Below, piece after piece: positions 8,500 to 17,399 of a stretch of 64,000 bases of DNA. Position numbers and translations under genes: made by a program. The notes under the pieces are model-generated. The model was given only the letters and a program-made list of their open reading frames with translations. It did no database searches and was not told the origin of the DNA. Source of the stretch: Vallitaleaceae bacterium (GTDB taxonomy: Bacteria; Bacillota; Clostridia; Lachnospirales; Vallitaleaceae); the NCBI GenBank assembly GCA_028277605.1, contig JANQFZ010000049.1, forward strand, positions 27,049 through 91,048, written 5' to 3'. Positions within the stretch are counted from its first letter, which is position 1; each line of letters begins with the position of its first letter.

Positions 8500-9864
8500 A
8501 TGTTGAATGCATTCATTTATATTAGTCAGTTTATCTTCATAATATTAGCTATAGCCTTTTTATATTGTTGTTATAAAATGTATGGCTTATCTTATGATGC
8601 TCATAATGATACCTTAAAGTTGTTGAATAAATGGCAGAAAATCTTTATACTGAGTCTGCATTTTTTTGGTTTTGTGATACTTCTAGGTGCGTATGAAAAT
8701 AAGCTGGATATTATTATTTTATATATTCAAGAAGTCTTGTTTTTCTTATTGGTATGGTATATATTAGAACGTTTTTATAAAAAAACCCATTTACTCTTAT
8801 GGAATTTAACGTTTTATTTCATTACTTTAAGCTTCATTATTTTAACACGCATCAATTATCAAGTAGGTGAGAGGCAGTTTTATATGGCTGTTTTGGGCTA
8901 TTTGATTGCTTTAATCCTGCCTAAGCTTATAGAAAAAGCAGCTTTTCTAAAGCATCTTAGCTGGGTGTATATGGCTATATCGCTTTTACTGCTTATTGCT
9001 GTATTTTTTCTTGGAGAAAAAAAGGGCGGCGCTATTAACTGGATCAGTATTTGGGGTTTCAGCTTTCAGCCCTCAGAAGTGGTTAAAATTACTTTTATCT
9101 TTTTCTTAGCTGCTTATTTATATGAAAAGAATCGTTGGATAGATATTATTATATGTGGAATTCCATCGCTTGCTTTAATTATTCTATTGGTCTTACAAAA
9201 CGATTTAGGAACTGCTTTAATATTTTTTATTATATTTATTACATTGGTTTACTTATCAACCAGTCAAGCCATCTATTTTTTTGGAGGGTTAGCTGGAGGT
9301 AGTTTAGGTGCTTTTATTGCCTATCGCTTTTTTCCACATGTCAAAAGAAGAGTTGTAGCATGGCAGAATCCTTGGATGGATATAGACAATACAGGCTATC
9401 AAATTGCTCATTCGCTTTTTGCCATTGGAGCAGGAGGTTGGAGTGGATATGGTTTAACAAAAGGTATGCCAAAGTCTATCCCGGTTGTGACAATGGATTT
9501 TATCTTTGCTGCTATTAGTGAAGAGTTTGGTAACATATTCTCAGTTATACTGATTATTACCTTAATTGTTTTTTATATCATCATTATTCATATTGCATTA
9601 AAGACAGAAAGAAGATTTTATTACCTCATCGCAAGTGGCATTGGATGTACGTTTGCATTTCAGATTTTTTTAATTATTGGAGGCGTTACTAACTTCATAC
9701 CTATTACTGGTGTTACTTTACCTTTTATCAGTTATGGCGGCACATCTATATTGGTGTCTGCTTCTATGGTTGGTATTGTACAAGGTATTTCCAATATGCA
9801 AACATCTAAGAAAGAAGGTGAAGAGGATGACGCAAAACATCAACCAAAGAAACAAAAAGCTTAA
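8500..9864 (+). CDS. SEDS peptidoglycan polymerase, FtsW/RodA/SpoVE family
   Basis: A 454-residue integral membrane protein with roughly 11-12 hydrophobic segments. SEDS proteins polymerise lipid II into glycan strands together with a class B penicillin-binding protein. Hallmarks are QPSEVVKITFIFFLA, LVLQNDLGTALI, the loop GGWSGYGLTKGMP-(x)-IPVVTMDFIFA-(x)-SEEFG and the C-terminal ITGVTLPFISYGGTS. About 140 extra N-terminal residues with four membrane spans precede the canonical start of the family, as in actinobacterial-type FtsW/RodA. The next gene encodes a PBP and overlaps this one by 38 nt, so the two are translationally coupled and probably work as a pair. Whether it serves elongation, division or sporulation cannot be told. 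Confidence 0.92.
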   Translation: MLNAFIYISQFIFIILAIAFLYCCYKMYGLSYDAHNDTLKLLNKWQKIFILSLHFFGFVILLGAYENKLDIIILYIQEVLFFLLVWYILERFYKKTHLLLWNLTFYFITLSFIILTRINYQVGERQFYMAVLGYLIALILPKLIEKAAFLKHLSWVYMAISLLLLIAVFFLGEKKGGAINWISIWGFSFQPSEVVKITFIFFLAAYLYEKNRWIDIIICGIPSLALIILLVLQNDLGTALIFFIIFITLVYLSTSQAIYFFGGLAGGSLGAFIAYRFFPHVKRRVVAWQNPWMDIDNTGYQIAHSLFAIGAGGWSGYGLTKGMPKSIPVVTMDFIFAAISEEFGNIFSVILIITLIVFYIIIIHIALKTERRFYYLIASGIGCTFAFQIFLIIGGVTNFIPITGVTLPFISYGGTSILVSASMVGIVQGISNMQTSKKEGEEDDAKHQPKKQKA

Positions 9865-11233
9865 AAGGATATCTTATATTTATGTAGGTTTGTTTTTGCT
9901 TCTTATCTTTAATCTTATTAAGTATGTTGCGTTGGATAGCAGTAATGTTACCATTAATTCATATAATCCTAGATTGGAACAATTAGAAAAGACTATAATT
10001 AGAGGTAAAATTTTAGATACCAATGGACAAGTACTAGCACAGACACTAAAAAGAGAGAATGAATTATATAGAGTCTACCCCTTTAGTAATACTTTTGCTC
10101 ATGTATTAGGTTATCATGATCATGGAAAAACCGGTTTAGAAGCTGTTGCGAATATAGATTTACTTCGTTCGGATATCAGTGTACTGGAAAAACTATCCAT
10201 ATCTGTGTTTCATAAAGATACAATTGGAAACAATGTTGTAACCACCTTGAATGCTGAATTGCAAAAAATGGCTCATGATCTATTAGGAGATAGAAAAGGG
10301 GCTGTTGTAGCTATAGAGCCATCTACTGGGAAAATTCTTAGTATGGTTTCTAAGCCTAATTATAACCCTAACTATATTACGCAGGACTGGAAAACGCTTA
10401 TTCAGAATGAAGAGGAATCACCATTATTAAATAGAGCAACTCAAGGCTTGTATCCGCCAGGTTCCACTTTTAAGCTTATCACCTCTTTAGCATTTATGGA
10501 AAATAATCCTTGGGAAGACTTTTCTTATACATGTACTGGACAAGATGTATTTAATGGTAAAATGATTCACTGCTATAAAAATACAGCTCATGGTAAAGTC
10601 GATCTTAAGAAGGCATTAGCCGTGTCGTGTAATACCGCTTTTTCACATATTGGAACAGAAATGGATGTCAATGATTTTATACAGACTGCTAATAGACTTC
10701 TGTTTAATCAAACCATTGATTTTGATTTGCCTAGTTCAAAGAGTAGCTTTACCTTACAAGAAAACTCTACAATTAACGAAATAGCGGAGACTGCCATTGG
10801 ACAGGGTAAAACATTAATATCGCCTTTTCACAATGCTTTAATCGTATCTAGTATTGCCAATGGTGGATTGTTAATGAAACCGTATCTCATTGATAGAATT
10901 GAAACCTACAATGGAAAAACAGTTAAGAAAGTATTACCTGAGCTTTATCAACAAGTGATGGATGTCGAGTATTCTACACATCTAAAAACTTTCATGGTAG
11001 AGGTCGTAGAAAACGGTACAGGTAAGAAATCAAGTGTAGATGGAATAAAAATAGCAGGAAAAACAGGCTCAGCGGAAAATCCTTTTGGTCAGCCTCATGC
11101 ATGGTATGTGGGGTTTGCGCCAGCTGACAATCCTAAAATTGCTTTATCTATTATTGTAGAGACTTCTGGAACTAGCAGTGCCAATGCAGCTCCTATTGCT
11201 AAAGAATTATTTGACCTATATTTAAAGCATTAG
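9827..11233 (+). CDS. Class B penicillin-binding protein (transpeptidase)
   Basis: A 468-residue bitopic protein. I chose the ATG that follows GAAGGTGAAGAGG and begins MTQNINQRNKKLKR, because further upstream the frame is only an overlap of the SEDS gene. One membrane anchor (about 16-33) precedes the TIIRGKILDTNGQVLA segment typical of PBP2-like proteins. The transpeptidase motifs are complete: S213-TF-K216 in PPGSTFKL, SCN (267-269) and KTG (412-414). The pedestal domain is short, as in actinobacterial PbpA. It would cross-link the glycan made by the SEDS partner encoded immediately upstream. Beta-lactams would acylate S213. Confidence 0.93.
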   Translation: MTQNINQRNKKLKRISYIYVGLFLLLIFNLIKYVALDSSNVTINSYNPRLEQLEKTIIRGKILDTNGQVLAQTLKRENELYRVYPFSNTFAHVLGYHDHGKTGLEAVANIDLLRSDISVLEKLSISVFHKDTIGNNVVTTLNAELQKMAHDLLGDRKGAVVAIEPSTGKILSMVSKPNYNPNYITQDWKTLIQNEEESPLLNRATQGLYPPGSTFKLITSLAFMENNPWEDFSYTCTGQDVFNGKMIHCYKNTAHGKVDLKKALAVSCNTAFSHIGTEMDVNDFIQTANRLLFNQTIDFDLPSSKSSFTLQENSTINEIAETAIGQGKTLISPFHNALIVSSIANGGLLMKPYLIDRIETYNGKTVKKVLPELYQQVMDVEYSTHLKTFMVEVVENGTGKKSSVDGIKIAGKTGSAENPFGQPHAWYVGFAPADNPKIALSIIVETSGTSSANAAPIAKELFDLYLKH

Positions 11234-11461
11234 AATATACTATTACTTGCATGCAATTGAATCATTGGACATATGTTCATAGGATTAAAAAACTAAAGTA
11301 TGTGACTTGTGTATTGTATAAAAAAAATGTATAGTAGTAGATGTGAATTTTATAAAATAAAACTGACCAATGATTTAATGTTATAAACTTATTTATAATC
11401 TTGATTATGAATTATTTCTTAAATTGTTTTAGTTTAATAAGAGTACCCAGGAGGCAAAATT

Positions 11462-11914
11462 ATGATTGAAGCTGTTAGTTGTGGCGGTGTGGTCATTCAC
11501 AAAGGCAAGATACTGCTATTATATAAAAATTATAAACATCGATATGAAGGATGGGTACTTCCAAAAGGAACGGTAGAAGATGATGAAGAATACAAAGAAA
11601 CAGCCATCCGTGAAGTGCGAGAAGAAGCTGGTGTTAAAGCTAATATTATAAAATACATCGGTAAAAGTCAATACTCTTTTATGATTGCAAATGACACAGT
11701 GATTAAAGATGTTCATTGGTATTTAATGAAATCCTATAATTATTTTAGTCGCCCTCAAAGGGAGGAATTCTTTGTTGATTCAGGCTACTATAAGTTTCAT
11801 GAAGCATACCATCTACTGAAGTTTAATAATGAAAAACAAATACTTGAACAAGCCTATAATGATTACCTTGATTTAAAACGCTGCAATATGTGGGGGAACA
11901 GAAAGTATATATAA
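11462..11914 (+). CDS. NUDIX hydrolase
   Basis: A 150-residue protein with a perfect Nudix box from G36 to V58 (G-x5-E-x7-REVREEAGV), which binds the metal and cleaves nucleoside diphosphate-linked substrates. It opens with SCGGVVIHKGKILLLYK and has WVLPKGTVE before the box, as in diadenosine polyphosphate or nucleotide-sugar hydrolases of the Ap4A/ADP-ribose type. The substrate cannot be predicted. An AGGAGG ribosome binding site precedes the ATG. It stands alone between the PBP gene and a convergent tRNA gene. Confidence 0.9.
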   Translation: MIEAVSCGGVVIHKGKILLLYKNYKHRYEGWVLPKGTVEDDEEYKETAIREVREEAGVKANIIKYIGKSQYSFMIANDTVIKDVHWYLMKSYNYFSRPQREEFFVDSGYYKFHEAYHLLKFNNEKQILEQAYNDYLDLKRCNMWGNRKYI

Positions 11915-12060
11915 GAAATCTTAACTTCCAGTACTTCCAGTCGTTTATTGGCTGAGAGAAATTTATAATGTTATACTCAACAGATTGAATGAACTTTAGC
12001 TTTATTAACGTGCGAAAGACTACATTTAGTATTATGAAATTCTCTTAGATAAATAAACAT

Positions 12061-12088
12061 AAAAAAAACACATCCTTAGGATGTGTTT
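12061..12088 (-). terminator. Terminator after tRNA-Leu
   Basis: A 10-bp perfect stem (AAACACATCC / GGATGTGTTT, 3-nt loop) is followed on the minus strand by eight or more T residues, 5 nt beyond the tRNA 3' end. Confidence 0.85.
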
Positions 12089-12092
12089 ATCA

Positions 12093-12176
12093 TGCGGATG
12101 AAGGGAGTCGAACCCTTACGATGTTACCACCGGCAGATTTTGAGTCTGCTGCGTCTGCCTATTCCGCCACATCCGC
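12093..12176 (-). tRNA. tRNA-Leu (anticodon CAA)
   Basis: The minus strand folds into a class II tRNA of 84 nt. The acceptor stem is GCGGATG / CATCCGC with discriminator A, and the anticodon stem is GCAGA / TCTGC with loop CTCAAAA (anticodon CAA, reading UUG). A long variable arm (CGGTGGTAACATCG) and a TTCGACTC T-loop are present. The 3' CCA is not encoded, so it must be added by nucleotidyltransferase. It has its own promoter and terminator. Confidence 0.97.
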
Positions 12177-12196
12177 TAAGAATCTGACAAGAACTA

Positions 12197-12225
12197 ATAT
12201 TAACATATAACTTAAGTAAATGCAA
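12197..12225 (-). promoter_or_regulatory. Promoter of tRNA-Leu
   Basis: On the minus strand, TTGCAT, a 17-nt spacer and TAATAT lie about 20 nt before the tRNA 5' end. A weaker plus-strand promoter for the sigma gene (CTGACA, 16 nt, TATAAC; 12184-12211) overlaps it. Confidence 0.7.
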
Positions 12226-12279
12226 TAGTTTTTTTTAATAAAGATGAACTATTTGTAGGAAGGGGTGAATCCGTTAGTT

Positions 12280-12876
12280 ATGGAAGTGAGTAAAAAACTT
12301 ATAAAACAAGCAATAAAAGGTAACATGAAAGCTTTTGAAACATTGATCCTACAATTTGAAAAACCAGTTTACAATTTAGTCTTTCAAATGATGGGGAATG
12401 AGCAGGATGCTCTAGATGTTACTCAAGAGGTATTTATTAAACTCTACCGGTCAATAGGGAAGTTTAGATTTAAATCTAAATTCTCGACATGGGTTTACCG
12501 TGTTGCCGTTAATACGTGTATTGATGAGCTAAGAAAACTAAAAAAATATGAAAAAAAGTTAGATTACATAGATCAAGCCTACGAAAGTGAAGAAAAGAGC
12601 TATAAGAAGCAATATGTAGATAAGGGGAAGACACCGGAAGAGGTCGCCATTCAAAATGAGAATGTGACAGAAATAAGATATTCTATTAATCAATTAAAAG
12701 AGGATTATCGAACCATCATTATACTAAGAGATATTAAAAACTTCTCCTATGAGGAAATTGCAAAAATACTAGATTGCACCTTAGGAACGGTAAAATCGAG
12801 GCTTTCTAGAGCGAGGCAGCAATTAAAAAAGGAGATAGTAAAGAAACGGGAACAAAGTCAGACATCTTTCGTCTAA
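12280..12876 (+). CDS. RNA polymerase sigma factor, ECF type
   Basis: A protein of about 198 residues with region 2 (MGNEQDALDVTQEVFIKLY, then KFSTWVYRVAVNTCIDELR) and region 4 (FSYEEIAKILDCTLGTVKSR), the two DNA- and polymerase-binding parts of group 4 sigma factors. A SigW-like role in envelope stress is plausible. The start is uncertain. A GTG at 12265 directly abuts the ribosome binding site AGGAAGGGG, so I prefer the ATG at 12280, which has better spacing. The next gene encodes a membrane anti-sigma factor 22 nt downstream, the usual arrangement that holds the sigma factor inactive until a signal is sensed. Confidence 0.9.
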   Translation: MEVSKKLIKQAIKGNMKAFETLILQFEKPVYNLVFQMMGNEQDALDVTQEVFIKLYRSIGKFRFKSKFSTWVYRVAVNTCIDELRKLKKYEKKLDYIDQAYESEEKSYKKQYVDKGKTPEEVAIQNENVTEIRYSINQLKEDYRTIIILRDIKNFSYEEIAKILDCTLGTVKSRLSRARQQLKKEIVKKREQSQTSFV

Positions 12877-12898
12877 TTCAATGAAAGGAGGTAGTATC

Positions 12899-13753
12899 AT
12901 GAAGTGTAATGACGTAAGAGAATTAATTTCTCTTTATATAGATAATAGAGTATCAGAATCGGAGAAACAAGAGATAGAAAATCATTTAAAAGACTGTCAG
13001 GAATGTGAACAAGAATTAAAGCTCTTGGAAAATGTCGTTCATAAGTCGCATCAATTGAATTCAGAAAAAGAACTGCCAAAGGATTTTCATGCTCAATTAA
13101 TGGCTAGAATTAAAGCAGAAGAGCAGAATACAAGAAAAACTTCTTCATATAACCCTTGGTATTCAGTTGTAGCAGCAGCTTTTGTTGTGGTTTTAATTTT
13201 TGGAATTATTGGTATATCAAAGCTTGGAACGTATAATAACCCAGAACATAAAACTGCTGAAGTAGAGCGGATTAATATGAGCATTAAAACAGATGCATAT
13301 AATAGTGATACAATTGAAAACACGCAGGAGTTTTCTAAGGAAGCATCAGGCGTTCAAGGAAAAAAGTCTATAGATAGTAATACGACCAAGGATGATACTA
13401 ATATGGATGAAAGTCATCGAGAAGTGGATAGAGCTTCAGTCGCATCAGAACCAAATATTAGCGAACAGCTAAATTCTGAGGATCAAACGGTGTTCTGTGA
13501 TAGTGATGCTTCTGAAATAGATGAAGGGAATCATGTAAAAGATAAAGAATATCATTCAAAAAGCTTAGAAACTAAAAGCTCAGAAAACACCAACGATTCA
13601 ATTGAAAATTTGGATATGACAATCGGTGAGCAGATAGAAGAAGAAACGGATAAGGGTGTCCAATTGTATGGGGTATTTATTATTATAGGTAGTGTTATAA
13701 TTATCTCGTTATTAATTATGATGATTGTCAACAGAAATAGAAAAAGGCAATAA
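12899..13753 (+). CDS. Membrane anti-sigma factor with zinc-finger domain
   Basis: A 284-residue protein. The ATG follows AAAGGAGG by 7 nt and gives the start MKCNDVRELISLYIDNRVS. Residues 1-40 form a ZAS-type zinc-binding anti-sigma domain, with H29-x3-C33-x2-C36 in the motif HLKDCQEC. A membrane segment lies at about 88-108 and a second near 253-275, separated by a roughly 140-residue acidic, Ser/Asn/Asp-rich linker. The linker therefore probably faces outside and the basic C-terminus (RNRKRQ) returns to the cytoplasm. It should bind the sigma factor encoded just upstream and release it on proteolysis or sensing. The two-span topology is less common than a single span. Confidence 0.85.
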   Translation: MKCNDVRELISLYIDNRVSESEKQEIENHLKDCQECEQELKLLENVVHKSHQLNSEKELPKDFHAQLMARIKAEEQNTRKTSSYNPWYSVVAAAFVVVLIFGIIGISKLGTYNNPEHKTAEVERINMSIKTDAYNSDTIENTQEFSKEASGVQGKKSIDSNTTKDDTNMDESHREVDRASVASEPNISEQLNSEDQTVFCDSDASEIDEGNHVKDKEYHSKSLETKSSENTNDSIENLDMTIGEQIEEETDKGVQLYGVFIIIGSVIIISLLIMMIVNRNRKRQ

Positions 13754-13847
13754 TGAAAGAAAAGTAAAAATATTAAATAATGAAGTGAAAGTATTAACCC
13801 AATGGACAGCAAGCAAGTTTAGAGAGTTAACTTACTTTATTAGAATA

Positions 13848-13892
13848 AGAGTGAATGGTATAAGGTGATTTTACCTAATACACATTCACTCT
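13848..13892 (+). terminator. Hairpin after the anti-sigma gene
   Basis: A long stem: AGAGTGAATG-GTAT-AGGT pairs with ACCT-ATAC-CATTCACTCT, with one mismatch and one bulge around a 6-nt loop. The T run behind it is weak, so it may stabilise the mRNA 3' end rather than terminate efficiently. The rest of the gap 13754-13998 shows nothing else. Confidence 0.45.
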
Positions 13893-13998
13893 ATTAAATT
13901 AATCAGGATTTAATACCACATTTATTTTTTGTATTAATGGGTATACTCAAAGATGTAGTACCTTAGCCCTTATTATTTCTAAAATCCTTGTCCAGTTA

Positions 13999-14027
13999 TT
14001 GTTAATCCTCATAGGTTCTGATATAAT
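13999..14027 (+). promoter_or_regulatory. Promoter of polA
   Basis: TTGTTA, 17-nt spacer, TATAAT with an upstream TG (extended -10), about 43 nt before the polA ATG. Confidence 0.75.
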
Positions 14028-14070
14028 GTTTAAGGGTTAACATAATGGTGATTAATAAAGGATGAAATAG

Positions 14071-16719
14071 ATGAATAAAAAAGTATTGTTAGTAGATGGA
14101 CATAGTATTATGAATCGAGCTTTTTATGGTGTTCCTCTGCTTACTAATTCAGAAGGATTATATACCAATGCAGTTTATGGGTTTTTAACCATATTATTTA
14201 AAACGCTTCAAGAGGAAATGGTAGATTACTTAGCGGTTGCTTTTGATCTAAGTGCACCCACATTCAGACATATAAAGTACACGGACTATAAGGGTAATCG
14301 CAAAGGAATGCCTGATGAATTAAGGAGCCAGATACCTTTAATTAAGCAAGTTTTGGAAGCTATGAATGTTAATATATATGAAGTTGAAGGATATGAAGCG
14401 GATGATGTGTTAGGAACTATTGCTAAGAAATGCGAAGAGAAAACATTAGATGTAACCGTATTATCTGGAGACAGAGACCTTCTACAGCTAGCTACTGAGC
14501 GTATAAAAATAAGTATTCCCAAAACAAAAGGCGGCGTAACGGTTACAGAACATTACCATTGGGAAGATGTTCTAGAAAAATATGGCGTGAATCCAATAGA
14601 ATTTATTGATTTAAAAGGATTAATGGGAGATACTTCTGATAATATTCCAGGCGTTCCAGGTATTGGAGAAAAAACAGCGGGAAAAATTATAAAAGCTTAT
14701 CAATCTATAGAACGAGCCTATGAACATGTGGATGAACTTAAACCTCCGAGAGCTGCTAAGAATCTTAAAGAATACTATACACAGGCGTTGTTAAGTAAAG
14801 AACTGGCAACGATATGTACAGATTGTGATATTCCATTTACATTAGATAGTATGACGATAGAAGATATGTTTACGGAGCAGGCTTACACTCTTTTTAAGCG
14901 ATTAGAGTTTAAGACTTTAGTAGAAAAATACTTTAATCAAACACAGCCCCCAAAAATTATTGAAGAGGAGTATCACTTAATATCCAATCAAAAGGATCTT
15001 GATAAACTTATTGAACAATTAAAGGTATCTCAAGTATTCTCCTACGCTTTTATAGGGGAGCATACGCTATTAGGAATAAGTATTGGACTGCTAGACTATA
15101 CGGTATTTCTTCCGTTTGGAGACAAGCTTACAGATATTGAGGTTTTTGAGCAGTTAAAACCAATATTTGAAATGAAGCATCAAGTAATGATTACACAACA
15201 TTTGAAAAATGATTATACTGTGTTTAAACACTACAATATTGAACCACAGCCGTCTTTTTTTGATTGTTCTATAGCTGGATATACGATAAACCCAATTAAA
15301 GAGTCCTATACAATTGATGATATTGCTAATGAATTTTTAAACCTGCAAATCAAATCTGAGGAAGAATGGCTAGGAAAAGGTAGAAGTAAAAAATCCTTTG
15401 CTAATCTTTCTGATACAGAGCAGCTATTCTTTGCTGGTAATACAGCTTATGTTCTTTTACATGCTTATAATCCATTACTAGACGCCTTGAAGCGGAATGA
15501 CTTAGAGAGCTTGTACTATACCATAGAACTTCCTTTGATTCGTGTGTTGTACCAGATGGAAGCATCAGGTATTCAAGTTAATGTTGAAGCTTTGAAAGCT
15601 TATTCTAAAAAACTAGGTGGAAAAATCCAAACCACTGAAAAAGCTATTTTTGATTTAGCAGGGATGTCATTCAATATAAATTCACCTAAACAACTCGGTG
15701 TTGTTTTATTTGAGCATTTGGAGCTTCCAGTGATTAAAAAAACCAAAACGGGTTATTCTACTGCTGTAGATGTCTTAGAAAAGTTGGAAAACAAACATCC
15801 TATTATTAGTCATATTATTGACTATCGACATTTAACTAAGCTTAAATCAACGTATGCCGATGGACTTTTTGACTATATTAAGAACGATACACGGATACAT
15901 TCAACTTTCAGACAAACCATTACTTCAACAGGCAGAATCAGTAGTACAGAACCTAATCTTCAAAATATACCCATAAAAATGGATATAGGCAGGGAGATAA
16001 GAAAGGTTTTTATTCCTCAAGAAGATTATGTTTTTATAGATGCTGACTATTCTCAGATTGAATTAAGGTTGCTTGCACATTTATCTGGAGATGAACAGTT
16101 AATTGAGGCATATAATCAGAACGAGGATATTCATAGACTTACAGCTTCACAAGTTTTTCATGTGCCTTTAGAATCCGTTACCTCTCTACAGAGAAGCAAT
16201 GCTAAAGCTGTGAATTTTGGTATTGTTTATGGCATAAGTGCTTTTGGGTTAAGTCAAGATCTCAATATTAGCCGAAAGGAAGCACAAGATTATATACAAA
16301 ATTATTTCAAGAAGTATCCTAGTGTCAAGATTTATTTAGATAATTGCATTCGGTTAGCTAAGGAGAGAGGGTTCTCCGAAACCATGCTTGGAAGAAAACG
16401 ACCGGTTCCTGAGCTTAAATCAAGGAATTTTGTTCAACGTTCATTTGGAGAACGTGTTGCAATGAATACACCTATTCAGGGAAGTGCTGCTGATATTATT
16501 AAAATTGCTATGATTCGTGTTCAGAACAAAATGGAAAAGCTTGATTTAAAATCTAGACTGATCTTACAGGTACATGATGAACTACTTATTGAAGCACATA
16601 GTAGTGAAGTTGAAAAAGTTCAAGAACTACTAATTCATGAAATGGAGCAGGCAGTCCCGTTAGATGTACCTCTAAAAGTGGATGTTCATGTTGGTGAGTC
16701 ATGGTTTGATGCAAAGTAA
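14071..16719 (+). CDS. polA: DNA polymerase I
   Basis: An 882-residue family A polymerase for Okazaki fragment processing and repair. The N-terminal 5' nuclease starts at KVLLVDGHSIMNRAFYG and contains GYEADDVLGT and LMGDTSDNIPGVPGIGEKTA. The polymerase domain has motif A DADYSQIELR (657-666), motif B RSNAKAVNFGIVYGISAFG and motif C QVHDELLIEA (HDE at 835-837). In the middle domain the D-x-E metal ligands of the proofreading 3'-5' exonuclease are not seen (FSYAFIGEHTLLGISIG stands where exo I would be). Proofreading is therefore probably lost, as in Bacillus and Thermus enzymes. coaE follows and overlaps in reading space, which indicates co-transcription. Confidence 0.97.
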   Translation: MNKKVLLVDGHSIMNRAFYGVPLLTNSEGLYTNAVYGFLTILFKTLQEEMVDYLAVAFDLSAPTFRHIKYTDYKGNRKGMPDELRSQIPLIKQVLEAMNVNIYEVEGYEADDVLGTIAKKCEEKTLDVTVLSGDRDLLQLATERIKISIPKTKGGVTVTEHYHWEDVLEKYGVNPIEFIDLKGLMGDTSDNIPGVPGIGEKTAGKIIKAYQSIERAYEHVDELKPPRAAKNLKEYYTQALLSKELATICTDCDIPFTLDSMTIEDMFTEQAYTLFKRLEFKTLVEKYFNQTQPPKIIEEEYHLISNQKDLDKLIEQLKVSQVFSYAFIGEHTLLGISIGLLDYTVFLPFGDKLTDIEVFEQLKPIFEMKHQVMITQHLKNDYTVFKHYNIEPQPSFFDCSIAGYTINPIKESYTIDDIANEFLNLQIKSEEEWLGKGRSKKSFANLSDTEQLFFAGNTAYVLLHAYNPLLDALKRNDLESLYYTIELPLIRVLYQMEASGIQVNVEALKAYSKKLGGKIQTTEKAIFDLAGMSFNINSPKQLGVVLFEHLELPVIKKTKTGYSTAVDVLEKLENKHPIISHIIDYRHLTKLKSTYADGLFDYIKNDTRIHSTFRQTITSTGRISSTEPNLQNIPIKMDIGREIRKVFIPQEDYVFIDADYSQIELRLLAHLSGDEQLIEAYNQNEDIHRLTASQVFHVPLESVTSLQRSNAKAVNFGIVYGISAFGLSQDLNISRKEAQDYIQNYFKKYPSVKIYLDNCIRLAKERGFSETMLGRKRPVPELKSRNFVQRSFGERVAMNTPIQGSAADIIKIAMIRVQNKMEKLDLKSRLILQVHDELLIEAHSSEVEKVQELLIHEMEQAVPLDVPLKVDVHVGESWFDAK

Positions 16720-16732
16720 TGGAGGTCTGGCT

Positions 16733-17326
16733 GTGGTTATTGGTTTAATTGGTGGCATAGGCAGTGGCAAATCCGTTGTAGCGAAGCTATTAGAAAAGCA
16801 CTATAAAGCTCATATTATTAATGCGGATGAAATAGGACATCAAGTGATACAAAAAGGAACTCCGTCCTATAAAAAAATAATTGATTATTTTGGAGCTGAA
16901 ATACTCAATACAGATGGCACAATTAACAGGAAAAATCTGGGTTATCTTGTGTTTAATAATAGCCAAAATCTAAAAAAGCTTAATGAGTTTACGCATCCTT
17001 TTATGTTTAAAGAGATTGAGTTGATAATTCATCAGCTATGTTCTTTCCAGTTAATTGTATTAGAAGCTGCTGTTATGATAGAAGCTAAGTTTTATGAGTT
17101 AGTGGATGAGTTATGGTTTATCTACAGTAACAAAGATATAAGAATCAAACGACTCATTAACCATAGAGGATTTTCTCTAACAGAAGTGCAAAGCAGAATG
17201 AAGCAACAATATAGCGATGAAATATTTCAAACTTATGCGGATTATTGTATAGATAACAGCGCAACCTTAGAGTATACCTTGAAGCAGATAGAAGAACGGT
17301 TATCATTTATTGGATTAGGAAAATAA
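16733..17326 (+). CDS. coaE: Dephospho-CoA kinase
   Basis: A 198-residue P-loop kinase that phosphorylates the 3'-hydroxyl of dephospho-CoA, the last step of coenzyme A synthesis. I chose a GTG start 13 nt after the polA stop, because GGAGG lies 7 nt before it and the protein then begins MVIGLIGGIGSGKS, the canonical N-terminus. The P-loop is GGIGSGKS (7-14). INADEIGHQVIQKG and the lid-type RGFSLTEVQSRMKQQ are also family features. The polA-coaE order is common in Firmicutes. Confidence 0.95.
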   Translation: MVIGLIGGIGSGKSVVAKLLEKHYKAHIINADEIGHQVIQKGTPSYKKIIDYFGAEILNTDGTINRKNLGYLVFNNSQNLKKLNEFTHPFMFKEIELIIHQLCSFQLIVLEAAVMIEAKFYELVDELWFIYSNKDIRIKRLINHRGFSLTEVQSRMKQQYSDEIFQTYADYCIDNSATLEYTLKQIEERLSFIGLGK

Positions 17327-17399
17327 TGTGAGTTGTATAAGTTGCATCAATGAGATGAAGGTGCTAAATGAATGAGACGAAAGGAATGGGCTATATAGT

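Noticed and set aside
9677..9826. Upstream extension of the PBP gene
   Set aside because: The frame is open by overlap with the SEDS gene. The ribosome binding site and the family's N-terminus both support the start at 9827.
13552..13812. Minus-strand membrane-like frame under the anti-sigma gene
   Set aside because: It is a shadow of the plus-strand gene and has no start signal of its own.
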